From Acinetobacter vivianii (GTDB taxonomy: Bacteria; Pseudomonadota; Gammaproteobacteria; Pseudomonadales; Moraxellaceae), in assembly GCF_014635885.1 (NCBI RefSeq), contig NZ_BMDR01000001.1, positions 1-64,000 of the forward strand: a stretch of 64,000 bases of DNA. Direction: 5' to 3'. The position numbers were made by a program, and so were the translations under genes. Numbering within the stretch: the stretch's first letter is position 1; each line of letters opens with the position of its first letter. Positions 45,522-53,558 of the stretch are shown here, piece after piece. The notes under the pieces were generated by a model, which saw nothing but the letters and a program-made list of their open reading frames with translations, did not search any database and had not been told where the DNA came from.

Positions 45522-47213
45522 ATGCAAGAAAACCCAGTTATTGATGCATTTCAAGATTTGCTTAAACCCCGTCAGATTTTGCTGAAAGAATCTGCCAAGG
45601 CCCCTTATTTAAAAGGATTTCGGATTGGAAAAGGTGATGCAATTGCTGTGGTCATTCCTGAAACCTTATTGGAACTATGGAAGGTATTAGAGATTTGCGT
45701 GCAGCATGATGTCATCATGATCTTGCAGGCATCGAATACCAGCGTAACAGGCGGGGCTACGCCTGATTCAAATAATTATGACCGTGATGTGGTAGTCATA
45801 AGTACAAGCAAATTGAAGGGTTTGCAATTGTTGGAGCAAGCAACACAGTTAATTGCCTTTCCCGGTACCACGTTAACAGAGCTGGAAAATGCGTTAAAAC
45901 CTTATGGTCGTGAACCTCATTCCGTCATCGGTTCTTCTTGTATTGGTGCCTCAGTCATTGGCGGTGTTTGCAATAACTCGGGAGGTTCTCTGATTCAAAG
46001 AGGGCCTGCATATACCGAAAAATCTCTATTTGCCCGAATTGATGAGAATGGAAGCTTAATTCTCGTCAATCACTTAGGAATTGATTTAGGTGCTACACCC
46101 GAAGAAATTTTTCAAAATTTAGAACAGAAAAACTATTTAACCGCGCACTCACAACATTGGGAAGGACGTATATGGGCAGATGATTATGCCGCAACCTTAA
46201 GAGATACGACTTCTGCAATGCCAACAAGATACAATGGCAATCCTGAATATCTACATGACAGTGCTGGATGTTCGGGTAAATTAGCGGTTTTTGCTGTGCG
46301 TTTACCGACTTTTGCCGCAGCTGCTGAGGCAAGTACCTATCTGATAGGGAGTAATGATGAATTGCAGTTCATTCAATTACGTAAATATTTATTAGAACAT
46401 TTATCGGAACTGCCTATTCAAGCTGAATATATTCATAAAAATGCATTTGAGATGACCCAACGCTATGCAAAACATATGTATAAGGCGATTGATATCTGGG
46501 GTGCTGAGAAAATCCCGAATTTATTTGCATTTAAATCAAAGATTGATCAATTTTTCAAACAAGTTCCTTTCTTGCCTAACAATACAGCTGATCGTTGTAT
46601 TCAGTTGTTTAATCGCCTTTCGCCGTCATGGATTGAGCCGCGTATACAAGAATTTCACCAAAAGTATCAGCATCTATTGATGATTAAGATTGATGCACAA
46701 CAGAAAGACGAATTGCAAAAACTATTAAATGATTTCTTTTCTGGAAAGAAAGCACATTTCTTTCTATGCAATAAAAAAGAAGAGAAGAATGTATTTCTGA
46801 TCCGTTTTGCTGTCGGTGGTTGTGTTGTTTACTACTGCGAAAGTCGATCAATTGATCCGAATCAGCGTTTGGTGTCGTTTGATGTCGCATTTAGACGAAA
46901 TGATCAACAGTGGTTAATTCGTTTACCCGAGCATCTGCAAAAACAGGTGATGATGGAAAGCTGCTGTGGGCATTTCTTTTGTCTGGTATCACATCAAGAC
47001 TATCTGCTTAAAGATGGTGTGGATGCCAAACAATTTAAAAATGAGGTTCTCTCTTATCTCAAGGCACGTGGTGCAAAATATCCAGCAGAACATAATGTTG
47101 GTCATCTCTATCAGGCTTCGCCAACGTATCAGGCACATTTAAGGCAACTGGATCCGACCAATAGTTTCAATCCTGGTATTGGTAAAACCAGTAAAGCGAA
47201 ACATTGGCATTAG
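45522..47213 (+). CDS. FAD-dependent D-2-hydroxy acid dehydrogenase, probably D-mandelate dehydrogenase (Dld family)
   Basis: 563 residues, collinear with E. coli respiratory D-lactate dehydrogenase Dld (571). The PCMH-type FAD domain shows MILQASNTSVTGGATP, GREPHSVIGSSCIGASVIGG and NNSGGSLIQRGPAYTEKSLFAR. The C-terminal cap and membrane-association region ends in EHNVGHLYQA and DPTNSFNPGIGKTSK. Such enzymes pass electrons to quinone at the inner membrane face. Its place between mdlC and mdlB strongly suggests D-mandelate as substrate; Acinetobacter is known biochemically to have a membrane flavoprotein D-mandelate dehydrogenase. D-lactate activity cannot be excluded from sequence. Confidence 0.85.
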   Translation: MQENPVIDAFQDLLKPRQILLKESAKAPYLKGFRIGKGDAIAVVIPETLLELWKVLEICVQHDVIMILQASNTSVTGGATPDSNNYDRDVVVISTSKLKGLQLLEQATQLIAFPGTTLTELENALKPYGREPHSVIGSSCIGASVIGGVCNNSGGSLIQRGPAYTEKSLFARIDENGSLILVNHLGIDLGATPEEIFQNLEQKNYLTAHSQHWEGRIWADDYAATLRDTTSAMPTRYNGNPEYLHDSAGCSGKLAVFAVRLPTFAAAAEASTYLIGSNDELQFIQLRKYLLEHLSELPIQAEYIHKNAFEMTQRYAKHMYKAIDIWGAEKIPNLFAFKSKIDQFFKQVPFLPNNTADRCIQLFNRLSPSWIEPRIQEFHQKYQHLLMIKIDAQQKDELQKLLNDFFSGKKAHFFLCNKKEEKNVFLIRFAVGGCVVYYCESRSIDPNQRLVSFDVAFRRNDQQWLIRLPEHLQKQVMMESCCGHFFCLVSHQDYLLKDGVDAKQFKNEVLSYLKARGAKYPAEHNVGHLYQASPTYQAHLRQLDPTNSFNPGIGKTSKAKHWH

Positions 47214-47259
47214 AAAACCACAAGGATCTGTCTGAAAAACCAATAGAAGGGAAACTGTT

Positions 47260-48390
47260 GTGTCACGTCAATTCATCAATGTTGAAGACTATCGACGTCA
47301 TGCCAAAGCTCAACTGCCACGGATTATTTTCGATTATTTAGAGGGTGGTGCTGAGGATGAAAAAGGTCTACAGCATAATCGATCCGTTTTCGATCAATGG
47401 CGATTTAAGCCTCAGCGTTTCATTGATATCAGTCATCGTGACATTTCTTGTGAGCTCTTTAATAAGAAATGGGATGCGCCTTTTGCAATTGCCCCCACAG
47501 GTTTAAATAGCTCTTTTTGGCCTAAAGCAGATGCTTTACTGGCAAAAAGTGCAGCCCGCGCGAATATTCCCTTCATGCTTTCGACAGCTTCAAATATGTC
47601 GATTGAAGATGTTGCTCAAACATGTGATGGTGAAAAGTGGTTTCAGCTCTATGTTGTACACGAAGAATTAGCGGTTCAAATGGTTCATCGAGCACTAAAA
47701 GCGGGATATACCACTTTGGTCATTACTCTGGATGTTGGAGTAAATGGCTATCGAGAACGAGATATTCGCAATGAGTTTGCGCTTCCGCTACGATTTTCAC
47801 CAAGTTTGGTGCTGGATGGTATGTTGCATCCAGCTTGGTCATTGCGGTTTCTTCAACAGGGAATGCCACAATTGGCTAATTTTGTAACTTCGGAGGCGCA
47901 GAGTCTGGAAATACAAGCTGCGTTGATGAGCCGTCAGATGGATACCCGTTTTAATCTGGAAAGTTTAAAAAAGCTTCGTGATATTTGGCCACATACTTTA
48001 CTGGTCAAAGGTATTGTCCGTCTGGAAGATGCTCAAAGTGCCATTCAATGTGGTGCAGATGGGGTCATTCTTTCCAATCATGGTGGACGCCAACTCGATT
48101 GTAGTATTTCTCCGATGGAAGCCTTATACGATATTTCCAGTTCTATTCATCAACCCGTCTTTATCGATAGTGGTTTTAGACGTGGTTCCGATATTGTCAA
48201 AGCCTTATGTCTGGGAGCGAATATGGTATGTTTGGGCCGTGCGACTTTATATGGACTGGCTGCAAAAGGAGAGGTTGGCGTTAATGAAGTGATTGCATTG
48301 TTAAAACAGGATGTCGATCGTACTTTGGCACAAATCGGATGCCCATCGGTGAAGCAACTGGATACACGCTATATTACTCGAAGCCCATGA
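47260..48390 (+). CDS. mdlB: (S)-mandelate dehydrogenase
   Basis: A 376-residue FMN-dependent alpha-hydroxyacid dehydrogenase oxidising L-(S)-mandelate to benzoylformate with quinone as acceptor. The TIM barrel shows FDYLEGGAEDE near the start, APTGLN, LSTASNMSIEDVA, WFQLYV, and the active-site ILSNHGGRQLD with catalytic His and Arg, followed by IDSGFRRGSDIVKAL. The segment VLDGMLHPAWSLRFLQQGMP matches the internal membrane-association stretch of P. putida MdlB. Identity along the whole length is clearly higher to MdlB than to lactate dehydrogenase LldD. The GTG start follows AGAAGGG. It is the last gene of the rightward operon, before a terminator. Confidence 0.9.
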   Translation: MSRQFINVEDYRRHAKAQLPRIIFDYLEGGAEDEKGLQHNRSVFDQWRFKPQRFIDISHRDISCELFNKKWDAPFAIAPTGLNSSFWPKADALLAKSAARANIPFMLSTASNMSIEDVAQTCDGEKWFQLYVVHEELAVQMVHRALKAGYTTLVITLDVGVNGYRERDIRNEFALPLRFSPSLVLDGMLHPAWSLRFLQQGMPQLANFVTSEAQSLEIQAALMSRQMDTRFNLESLKKLRDIWPHTLLVKGIVRLEDAQSAIQCGADGVILSNHGGRQLDCSISPMEALYDISSSIHQPVFIDSGFRRGSDIVKALCLGANMVCLGRATLYGLAAKGEVGVNEVIALLKQDVDRTLAQIGCPSVKQLDTRYITRSP

Positions 48391-48431
48391 ATTTAGAAGT
48401 TCGAGCCTTTTAATAGGGTACTCAGAAACCA

Positions 48432-48466
48432 ATAAAAAAACCTAACTGAAGTGTTAGGTTTTTTTA
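48432..48466. terminator. bidirectional terminator in the mandelate cluster
   Basis: AAAAAACCTAAC pairs with GTTAGGTTTTTT around TGAAGT, between the convergent mdlB and benzaldehyde dehydrogenase genes. Confidence 0.9.
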
Positions 48467-48484
48467 TTGCATTTAAATAGATAT

Positions 48485-49954
48485 TTACAGTGGATATTGA
48501 ATCCCTTTATCTAAAATACTGACCCATTGGCGCTGACTGAATTCATCAAAATTTGCTGGCCCACCGAAGCGCCCACCATATCCTGATTCTCCCATTCCTC
48601 CAAACGGTACATGATATTCATTGTTAACGGTTTGATCATTAATATGAATCATGCCGCTTTTAATATCTTTGGCTAAGTCATAGGCCCAAGCGGTGCGCGC
48701 CGTATGAATGGCAACAGCTAGACCATATTTAGATGAGTTTACGATTTCAATAGCTTCTGCAATATCATCAAAAATCAGGATCGGTGCGACAGGGCCAAAA
48801 ATTTCATGTGTAAAAAGTGGATTGTCTTTACTGATATTGGTCACAACGGCTGGATGGAAGAATAATTGATCTCCTTGACCGCCGCATTCCAGAGTCGCAC
48901 CTTGTTCAACCGCAGTTTCAACCATACGGCAGACTTTCTGATGTTGATTGGCATTAATTAATGGGCCCAATTGAGTTTCAGGTGAAGATGGATCGCCAAC
49001 CTTGAGAGATGACGCCTTTTCTTTTAGTTTTTGAATATATTCATCTGCAATACTGCGATGTACTAAATGGCGACCTGTTTGCATACAAATTTGCCCTTGA
49101 TGCAGAAAACTACCCCAAACGGCATTGTTTACAGCAGTATCTATATCTGCATCTTCGCAAATAATCATGGCGTTATTACCGCCTAATTCCAGCACGCATT
49201 TTTTCAATTGTTTGGCACAAGATTCAGCAATTTTTTTGCCTACAGCGGTTGAGCCAGTAAAAGAAATCAGATTAACAAGCGGATGATTGACCAATGCTTC
49301 ACCGATCTCACTTTCGCCGCTGATCACCTGAAAATTACCCTCAGGTAATCCTGACATCTGGAAAAGCCACGCTAGCAAGGCTCCACCAGTAACATTACTA
49401 AATTCTGAAGGCTTAAGAATCACGCTATTACCCATTGCCAAAGCGGGTGCGATTGAACGAATGGATAGCAATAAAGGGAAATTCCACGGCGAAATGACGC
49501 CTACAACACCTAAAGGAACACGCTGCCAGACGTTTGTTCTGCCTGAAATGGAGGAGGGGAAAATTTCTCCTGCTGCTGCCATCGGCATGGAGGAAGCCAT
49601 ATATAACTGTTCTATGCAGGCATTCGCTTCCCAGCCAGCTTTTAACAATGTTGAACCACACTCCTGAACATTCCAGTCAATGAAGGTTTGAATATTCTCT
49701 TCAAAAAATTGCGCTGCTTTTCTGAGTATCTTGGCACGGCTTTCAAAGCTGGTATTTTTCCACGATTTTTGTGCTTCTACAGCGATTTCGACGGAACTGT
49801 TCACGTTATCTAGTGAGGCAAGTTGCACAGTTGAGATCATTTCGCCTGTTGCTGGATTGATAATGTCTCTTGATAAGTTATTTGTTTTAATCCAGTTTCC
49901 CTGAAAAATATATTCTTTCCAAATCTGTTCAACAATATTGGCTTGAGTATTCAT
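48485..49954 (-). CDS. benzaldehyde dehydrogenase (XylC type)
   Basis: A 489-residue NAD(P)-dependent aldehyde dehydrogenase. It has VISPWNFPLLLSIRSIAPAL, SFTGSTAVGKKIAE (cofactor binding), the general base Glu in VLELGGNN, the catalytic Cys in GQICMQTGR, and EIFGPVAPILIFDD. The sequence resembles XylC/AreC aromatic aldehyde dehydrogenases. Context with benzoylformate decarboxylase makes benzaldehyde to benzoate the likely reaction. It is four bases downstream of the aromatic acid transporter gene, so these two form a leftward operon opposite to mdlC-dld-mdlB. Confidence 0.87.
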   Translation of the reverse strand: MNTQANIVEQIWKEYIFQGNWIKTNNLSRDIINPATGEMISTVQLASLDNVNSSVEIAVEAQKSWKNTSFESRAKILRKAAQFFEENIQTFIDWNVQECGSTLLKAGWEANACIEQLYMASSMPMAAAGEIFPSSISGRTNVWQRVPLGVVGVISPWNFPLLLSIRSIAPALAMGNSVILKPSEFSNVTGGALLAWLFQMSGLPEGNFQVISGESEIGEALVNHPLVNLISFTGSTAVGKKIAESCAKQLKKCVLELGGNNAMIICEDADIDTAVNNAVWGSFLHQGQICMQTGRHLVHRSIADEYIQKLKEKASSLKVGDPSSPETQLGPLINANQHQKVCRMVETAVEQGATLECGGQGDQLFFHPAVVTNISKDNPLFTHEIFGPVAPILIFDDIAEAIEIVNSSKYGLAVAIHTARTAWAYDLAKDIKSGMIHINDQTVNNEYHVPFGGMGESGYGGRFGGPANFDEFSQRQWVSILDKGIQYPL

Positions 49955-49958
49955 CGTA

Positions 49959-51287
49959 TTATCCTTTAACGATTTGTTGTACTGGGTTTAATTTCTGATG
50001 TGTAAAGAGGGCGATCGTAATTGCACCGATGATGCCGGGAATAGCAAATACCAAGAAGTTTTGCTCAAAAGGAAGATTAAGGGCGAGCAAGAAGCCACCA
50101 AATAATGGGCCAGCAATTGCGCCAAAACGACCGATGGCAGCGGCAAAACTGACGCCTGTGGAACGAATATTGGCAGGATAAAAATCTGCTGCGAGTGCAT
50201 GTATCACCGCCATTGAGCCCACAGTTGCACCGCCAGCGATAATCAATAACAGGGTCAGAATGAGCTTGGGTGGATGAAAGCCGAGGCAACTAATCGATAG
50301 CGCAGCCAATATGTAGCCTAAAACAAGCGTTTTCTTGGCACCAAGTTTATCGGCAATGACGCCAAATACTAATGTCCCTAAAATTGCACCGATATTGAGT
50401 GTGACCAAAAAAGTAATACTAGAACCTAAAGAATAGCCACCAACATTCATAAGTTTTGGCAACCATGTATTCAGGCCATAAACCATTAACATCACCATCG
50501 CAAAGCTAGACCAGATCAGGAACGTCCTGAATGCTTTGCCTTCGGTAAATAGGCCTAGAACAGGGTTCTTCTGGGTATTGCTTGTCATCTCAACCACATA
50601 GTGCATTTGAGGTTGATGGATGTGATGAGGATTCAGCTTTTTTAATGTCTGGACGACTTCAGTCTGACGATTTTTATGAATCAGGTAGCTGATGGATTCA
50701 GGAAAGGTTTTCATCATAAAAGGGACGATGACAATACTGCTCCCCGCAATCCAAAAGGCAATTTTCCATCCAAAAGTAGAGATCAAGAACAAGCCTGCCA
50801 GACCTGAAATAATTGCGCCAACGCCATAAAAGGCGAGAACAAAATTGATTAAGCGGTTGCGATGAGTACTTGGCGACATTTCCTTCACGATCGTGACCAG
50901 ATTCGGAACTGCCCCCCCTAAACCCAAACCCGTTAGAAATCGGCATATAAAAAAACTGATGACATCATGGGTAAAGCCATTCATGGTGACAGCAAGGCTC
51001 GACAGAATCGTACAGGCAATAATGACGTTTTTACGGCCAAATTTATCAGCTGCCATGCCGAGAGTAATCGCACCGACCATCATACCCATTAATGATGCTG
51101 CGCCCAGCAATCCTGCCGTCTGGGGGCTAAGCTGCCATTCAGTCATCAAATGAGGTAATACCGAACCGTAAATCACCAGATCATAGCCATCAAAAAGCAT
51201 AATGATGGAACACCAAAAAACCAGAATTTTATGGTGCTTATTTAATGAAGCTTGATCAATCAACCTTGCAGCATTGATATTTTGCAT
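49959..51287 (-). CDS. MFS aromatic acid/H+ symporter, probably mandelate uptake
   Basis: 442 residues with 12 predicted transmembrane helices. The N-terminal helix has IIMLFDGYDLVIYGSVLPHL (the DGYD/DGxD motif of the aromatic acid:H+ symporter family). The loop 2-3 motif is GMAADKFGRKN and the second half repeats it as GVIADKLGAKK. BenK, MucK, VanK and PcaK belong to this family. The context predicts mandelate or benzoylformate as cargo. The start at 51287 follows AAGGAAGGA; the frame extends 35 codons upstream but without a ribosome site. Confidence 0.87.
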   Translation of the reverse strand: MQNINAARLIDQASLNKHHKILVFWCSIIMLFDGYDLVIYGSVLPHLMTEWQLSPQTAGLLGAASLMGMMVGAITLGMAADKFGRKNVIIACTILSSLAVTMNGFTHDVISFFICRFLTGLGLGGAVPNLVTIVKEMSPSTHRNRLINFVLAFYGVGAIISGLAGLFLISTFGWKIAFWIAGSSIVIVPFMMKTFPESISYLIHKNRQTEVVQTLKKLNPHHIHQPQMHYVVEMTSNTQKNPVLGLFTEGKAFRTFLIWSSFAMVMLMVYGLNTWLPKLMNVGGYSLGSSITFLVTLNIGAILGTLVFGVIADKLGAKKTLVLGYILAALSISCLGFHPPKLILTLLLIIAGGATVGSMAVIHALAADFYPANIRSTGVSFAAAIGRFGAIAGPLFGGFLLALNLPFEQNFLVFAIPGIIGAITIALFTHQKLNPVQQIVKG

Positions 51288-51590
51288 TGAGTCCTTCCTT
51301 TGGATAATGAAAATTTCCTTTTCAGTTATTTTTCCTTTAAAATTTAATGAGATATCGAACTCATCCTTGAATTCTTGTTTTATAGCGCTCAATGTTAAGC
51401 TTAGATTTATTAGTAGTATTGATCAAATTGATAAATAATATTATTCAATATATATCCTATCTATAGAATCTGCCCATTTCTGCTTGAAGATGCTAGAGTT
51501 GTCCTATATTTTAGTTGATTAGTTTCAAATGGTTATTGATATTTTGTGGGTTTTTACGAGTACTATTCGACTGCATTGCAATAAAATTTC
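51288..51590. other. intergenic region upstream of the aromatic acid transporter gene
   Basis: About 300 AT-rich bases that should hold the leftward transporter-dehydrogenase promoter and possibly a LysR site. No convincing promoter pair is seen. It ends at the octanucleotide repeat. Confidence 0.4.
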
Positions 51591-51670
51591 TTCATTTCTT
51601 CATTTCTTCATTTCTTCATTTCTTCATTTCTTCATTTCTTCATTTCTTCATTTCTTCATTTCTTCATTTC
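51591..51670. repeat. perfect tandem repeat, TTCATTTC x 10
   Basis: Ten identical head-to-tail copies of the octamer TTCATTTC, 80 bases, preceded by a partial copy (AAAATTTC). No variation exists between copies, as in simple-sequence loci that change length by slipped-strand mispairing. It lies about 300 bases upstream of the transporter start and about 280 bases from the mini-pilin stop. A unit of eight changes frame with each copy gained or lost. Two short rightward frames (51515-51751 and 51529-51723) run through it, but neither looks like a real gene. From 51671 to the next terminator I see only AT-rich sequence. Confidence 0.97.
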
Positions 51671-51897
51671 TCATCTGTGGATGTTTTAAGCTCATATTTA
51701 CGGCATTTTTTATGCTGGGATGAGATCCAAAGCTTAATGATTGTTTTGTAAATTATATGAGTCAGTAAGATATTTTTTGAAGTAGATAGATATTTAAATA
51801 CAAGGTAAATATATTGAGTTGGAATAAATTAGAATAAATACTCTTTAAAGCTAGTTTTTGATTTTTTATTTTGTGAATTTATTATATTTAATTGAAT

Positions 51898-51927
51898 AAA
51901 GCGTGATTGGATTCACGCTTTATTTTG
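51898..51927 (-). terminator. intrinsic terminator after the mini-pilin gene
   Basis: AAAGCGTGA pairs with TCACGCTTT around a short loop; U-rich sequence follows in both directions. Confidence 0.7.
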
Positions 51928-51946
51928 TATTTAAATGAGCTTCTTT

Positions 51947-52240
51947 TTAATAATAACTTGCAATCACAACAGCACTATTTTGCTCAGGTAACTGTTCAAT
52001 ACTAATGCTTGTGAGATCATTCTCTTGCATTTGATTAGTTAAATCATTCAGAGAGCTGGTTTGTACTTCAGCATTATTACGTAAGGTATTCAATGGCTGA
52101 CAGTCAATGTTGTAGTGTTGCTGAAAGCAAGTATCTTCTACGATTTTACCACTAATCTGGATTGTACCTGTGGCATAACTAACCGAGGCAAATGCCATTA
52201 ATGATAAAATTAGGGCAGATTTATAAATGTTTTTATACAT
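51947..52240 (-). CDS. very small secreted pilin-like protein
   Basis: 97 residues: a signal peptide ending near SVSYA, then TGTIQISGKIVEDTC, which parallels the GTITINGLVTDKTC start of the major pilin encoded at 56997. The second cysteine comes only eight residues later (NIDC), and the protein ends in AVVIASYY, recalling the terminal beta-strand with penultimate Tyr of type 1 pilins. The core of the usual 150-residue pilin domain is missing. It could be a minimal fimbrial subunit, an anchor or terminator, or a decayed pilin. It follows the fimbrial operon in the same direction but after a terminator, so it probably has its own promoter. Confidence 0.6.
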   Translation of the reverse strand: MYKNIYKSALILSLMAFASVSYATGTIQISGKIVEDTCFQQHYNIDCQPLNTLRNNAEVQTSSLNDLTNQMQENDLTSISIEQLPEQNSAVVIASYY

Positions 52241-52444
52241 ATTTAATACCTTTTATAAATGTATTAAGTATTAATTAACATAAAAAATATTGCAGAATCA
52301 ATCGTAAAAGAAAATATATATAAAATTTTTATTTAAAATGTGATCTATTTAAAGAATATTATATAAAATGATAATTAATATAAATTTCTTATTTTGTGCT
52401 GTGCATCACTTATTATTTATTTAGTGTGATTTGTTTTTAAAATG

Positions 52445-52480
52445 AAAAAATCCCTAAATCCTATATAAAAGATTTAGGGA
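52445..52480 (-). terminator. intrinsic terminator of the fimbrial operon
   Basis: On the minus strand TCCCTAAATC pairs with GATTTAGGGA and is followed by six U residues, 28 bases past the adhesin stop. Confidence 0.9.
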
Positions 52481-52508
52481 GGAGGTGTGAAAGCGATTTT
52501 TTTAGAGC

Positions 52509-53558
52509 TTAATCGTACTGAATTGTTACTGTTGCCATCGCACGAACAGTACCAGCTGTTACTTTGGTGGCAGTTTGATAATAACGGGCGGTCAGCGGTA
52601 TATTGAATTGTACGGTTTGATTGGAGCTGACAGAACCTATCGCTAATTTCTCACCTTTACTAATCACCTTATTCTGAGATAAAGGATCTACATTTTGATA
52701 AGTAGAAAGTAATTGTACGCCTACACCTTGAGCTTTAGTAGAATTCGGAGCGATATTGGTCATTACCTGATTATTATTGCCATCTTGTTGATAGTCAAAA
52801 CTTAAACTAATCAGATTCTTTTCTTCGTAGCCCGTTGGATTCTCTCCGCCATTACATAAAATATTCAGATCAAAAGATTGTTCACCTTGAGTAGATCCAA
52901 CACCTGTAAAACTGGCTTTAGTGACGGTTGGTAGCTGAACAACCTTATTAATATCTCCTTGAAGCTCACAAGAGGAAGATGCGATGGTAATTGCATTGCC
53001 GTAAACGTGACTCGTTAAAATAGGGCGACCCGGGTGACTTGTTAAATAATAACTACTATATTGACCCGGTACCAAAGCTCCAGATCCTGTTTGTGTCGCT
53101 GTTTTAACAATTTCTACGACAAAATAACCTGTATCGAGGGAGTAATTTGTACCGTTCCAGTAGGGGCCACCGGTAATTGTTCTTGCATATGGATAATAGC
53201 CTGAGAAGTTGGCATTATTTTGTGCTTCCCGATATAAACGGATACCAATACCGGGAATATTCGTTGTATAGATATTATTACCCAGAGAACTTACAGGATA
53301 TTGCTGGGTTAAATCGGCTCTTACAGTACCAGATGAGTTTCTCGTACAGTTAATTGTTGAGTTATTTGGGTCGATAGTGAAGGTGGCTTTACGTAAGATT
53401 TTTCCAACATTATCAGATGGTCTAACAACAACACGACCTACAGCCATACTAATGGCTTTAGTGGTAAAACCAGCAGTTGGCGCACACGCCGCATTCGCTT
53501 CACCATATACACCAAGACCCGCTGTAAACAGAGCACTGCTTAAAAGTAATTTTTTCAT
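52509..53558 (-). CDS. fimbrial tip adhesin / minor subunit
   Basis: A 349-residue secreted protein. A signal peptide ends near GEANA, the N-terminal half (about 24-190) is a candidate receptor-binding domain and the C-terminal half (about 195-349) is a pilin-like domain. The pilin domain starts at SSCELQGDINKVVQLPTV and ends in VRAMATVTIQYD, the donor-strand-type end with Tyr near the C-terminus. Two-domain architecture of about 350 residues at the end of a chaperone-usher operon is typical of FimH-like adhesins. The receptor is unknown. Its start overlaps the usher stop by four bases. Confidence 0.8.
   Translation of the reverse strand: MKKLLLSSALFTAGLGVYGEANAACAPTAGFTTKAISMAVGRVVVRPSDNVGKILRKATFTIDPNNSTINCTRNSSGTVRADLTQQYPVSSLGNNIYTTNIPGIGIRLYREAQNNANFSGYYPYARTITGGPYWNGTNYSLDTGYFVVEIVKTATQTGSGALVPGQYSSYYLTSHPGRPILTSHVYGNAITIASSSCELQGDINKVVQLPTVTKASFTGVGSTQGEQSFDLNILCNGGENPTGYEEKNLISLSFDYQQDGNNNQVMTNIAPNSTKAQGVGVQLLSTYQNVDPLSQNKVISKGEKLAIGSVSSNQTVQFNIPLTARYYQTATKVTAGTVRAMATVTIQYD

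Noticed and set aside
48570..48585. A short match (GCCCACCATAT) to the tRNA-Ile2 3' end, considered as the far attachment site of an island.
   Set aside because: It is only 11 bases long and lies inside the benzaldehyde dehydrogenase coding sequence at a conserved Gly-rich motif; chance similarity is the better explanation.
51591..51670. The repeat array considered as a CRISPR.
   Set aside because: The units are eight bases, head to tail, with no spacers and no cas genes nearby.
51515..51751. Reading frames that pass through the octanucleotide repeat and encode a repeating FLHFFISS-like peptide.
   Set aside because: The open frame is a by-product of the stop-free repeat; one frame needs a TTG start, and neither has a ribosome site or conserved flank.
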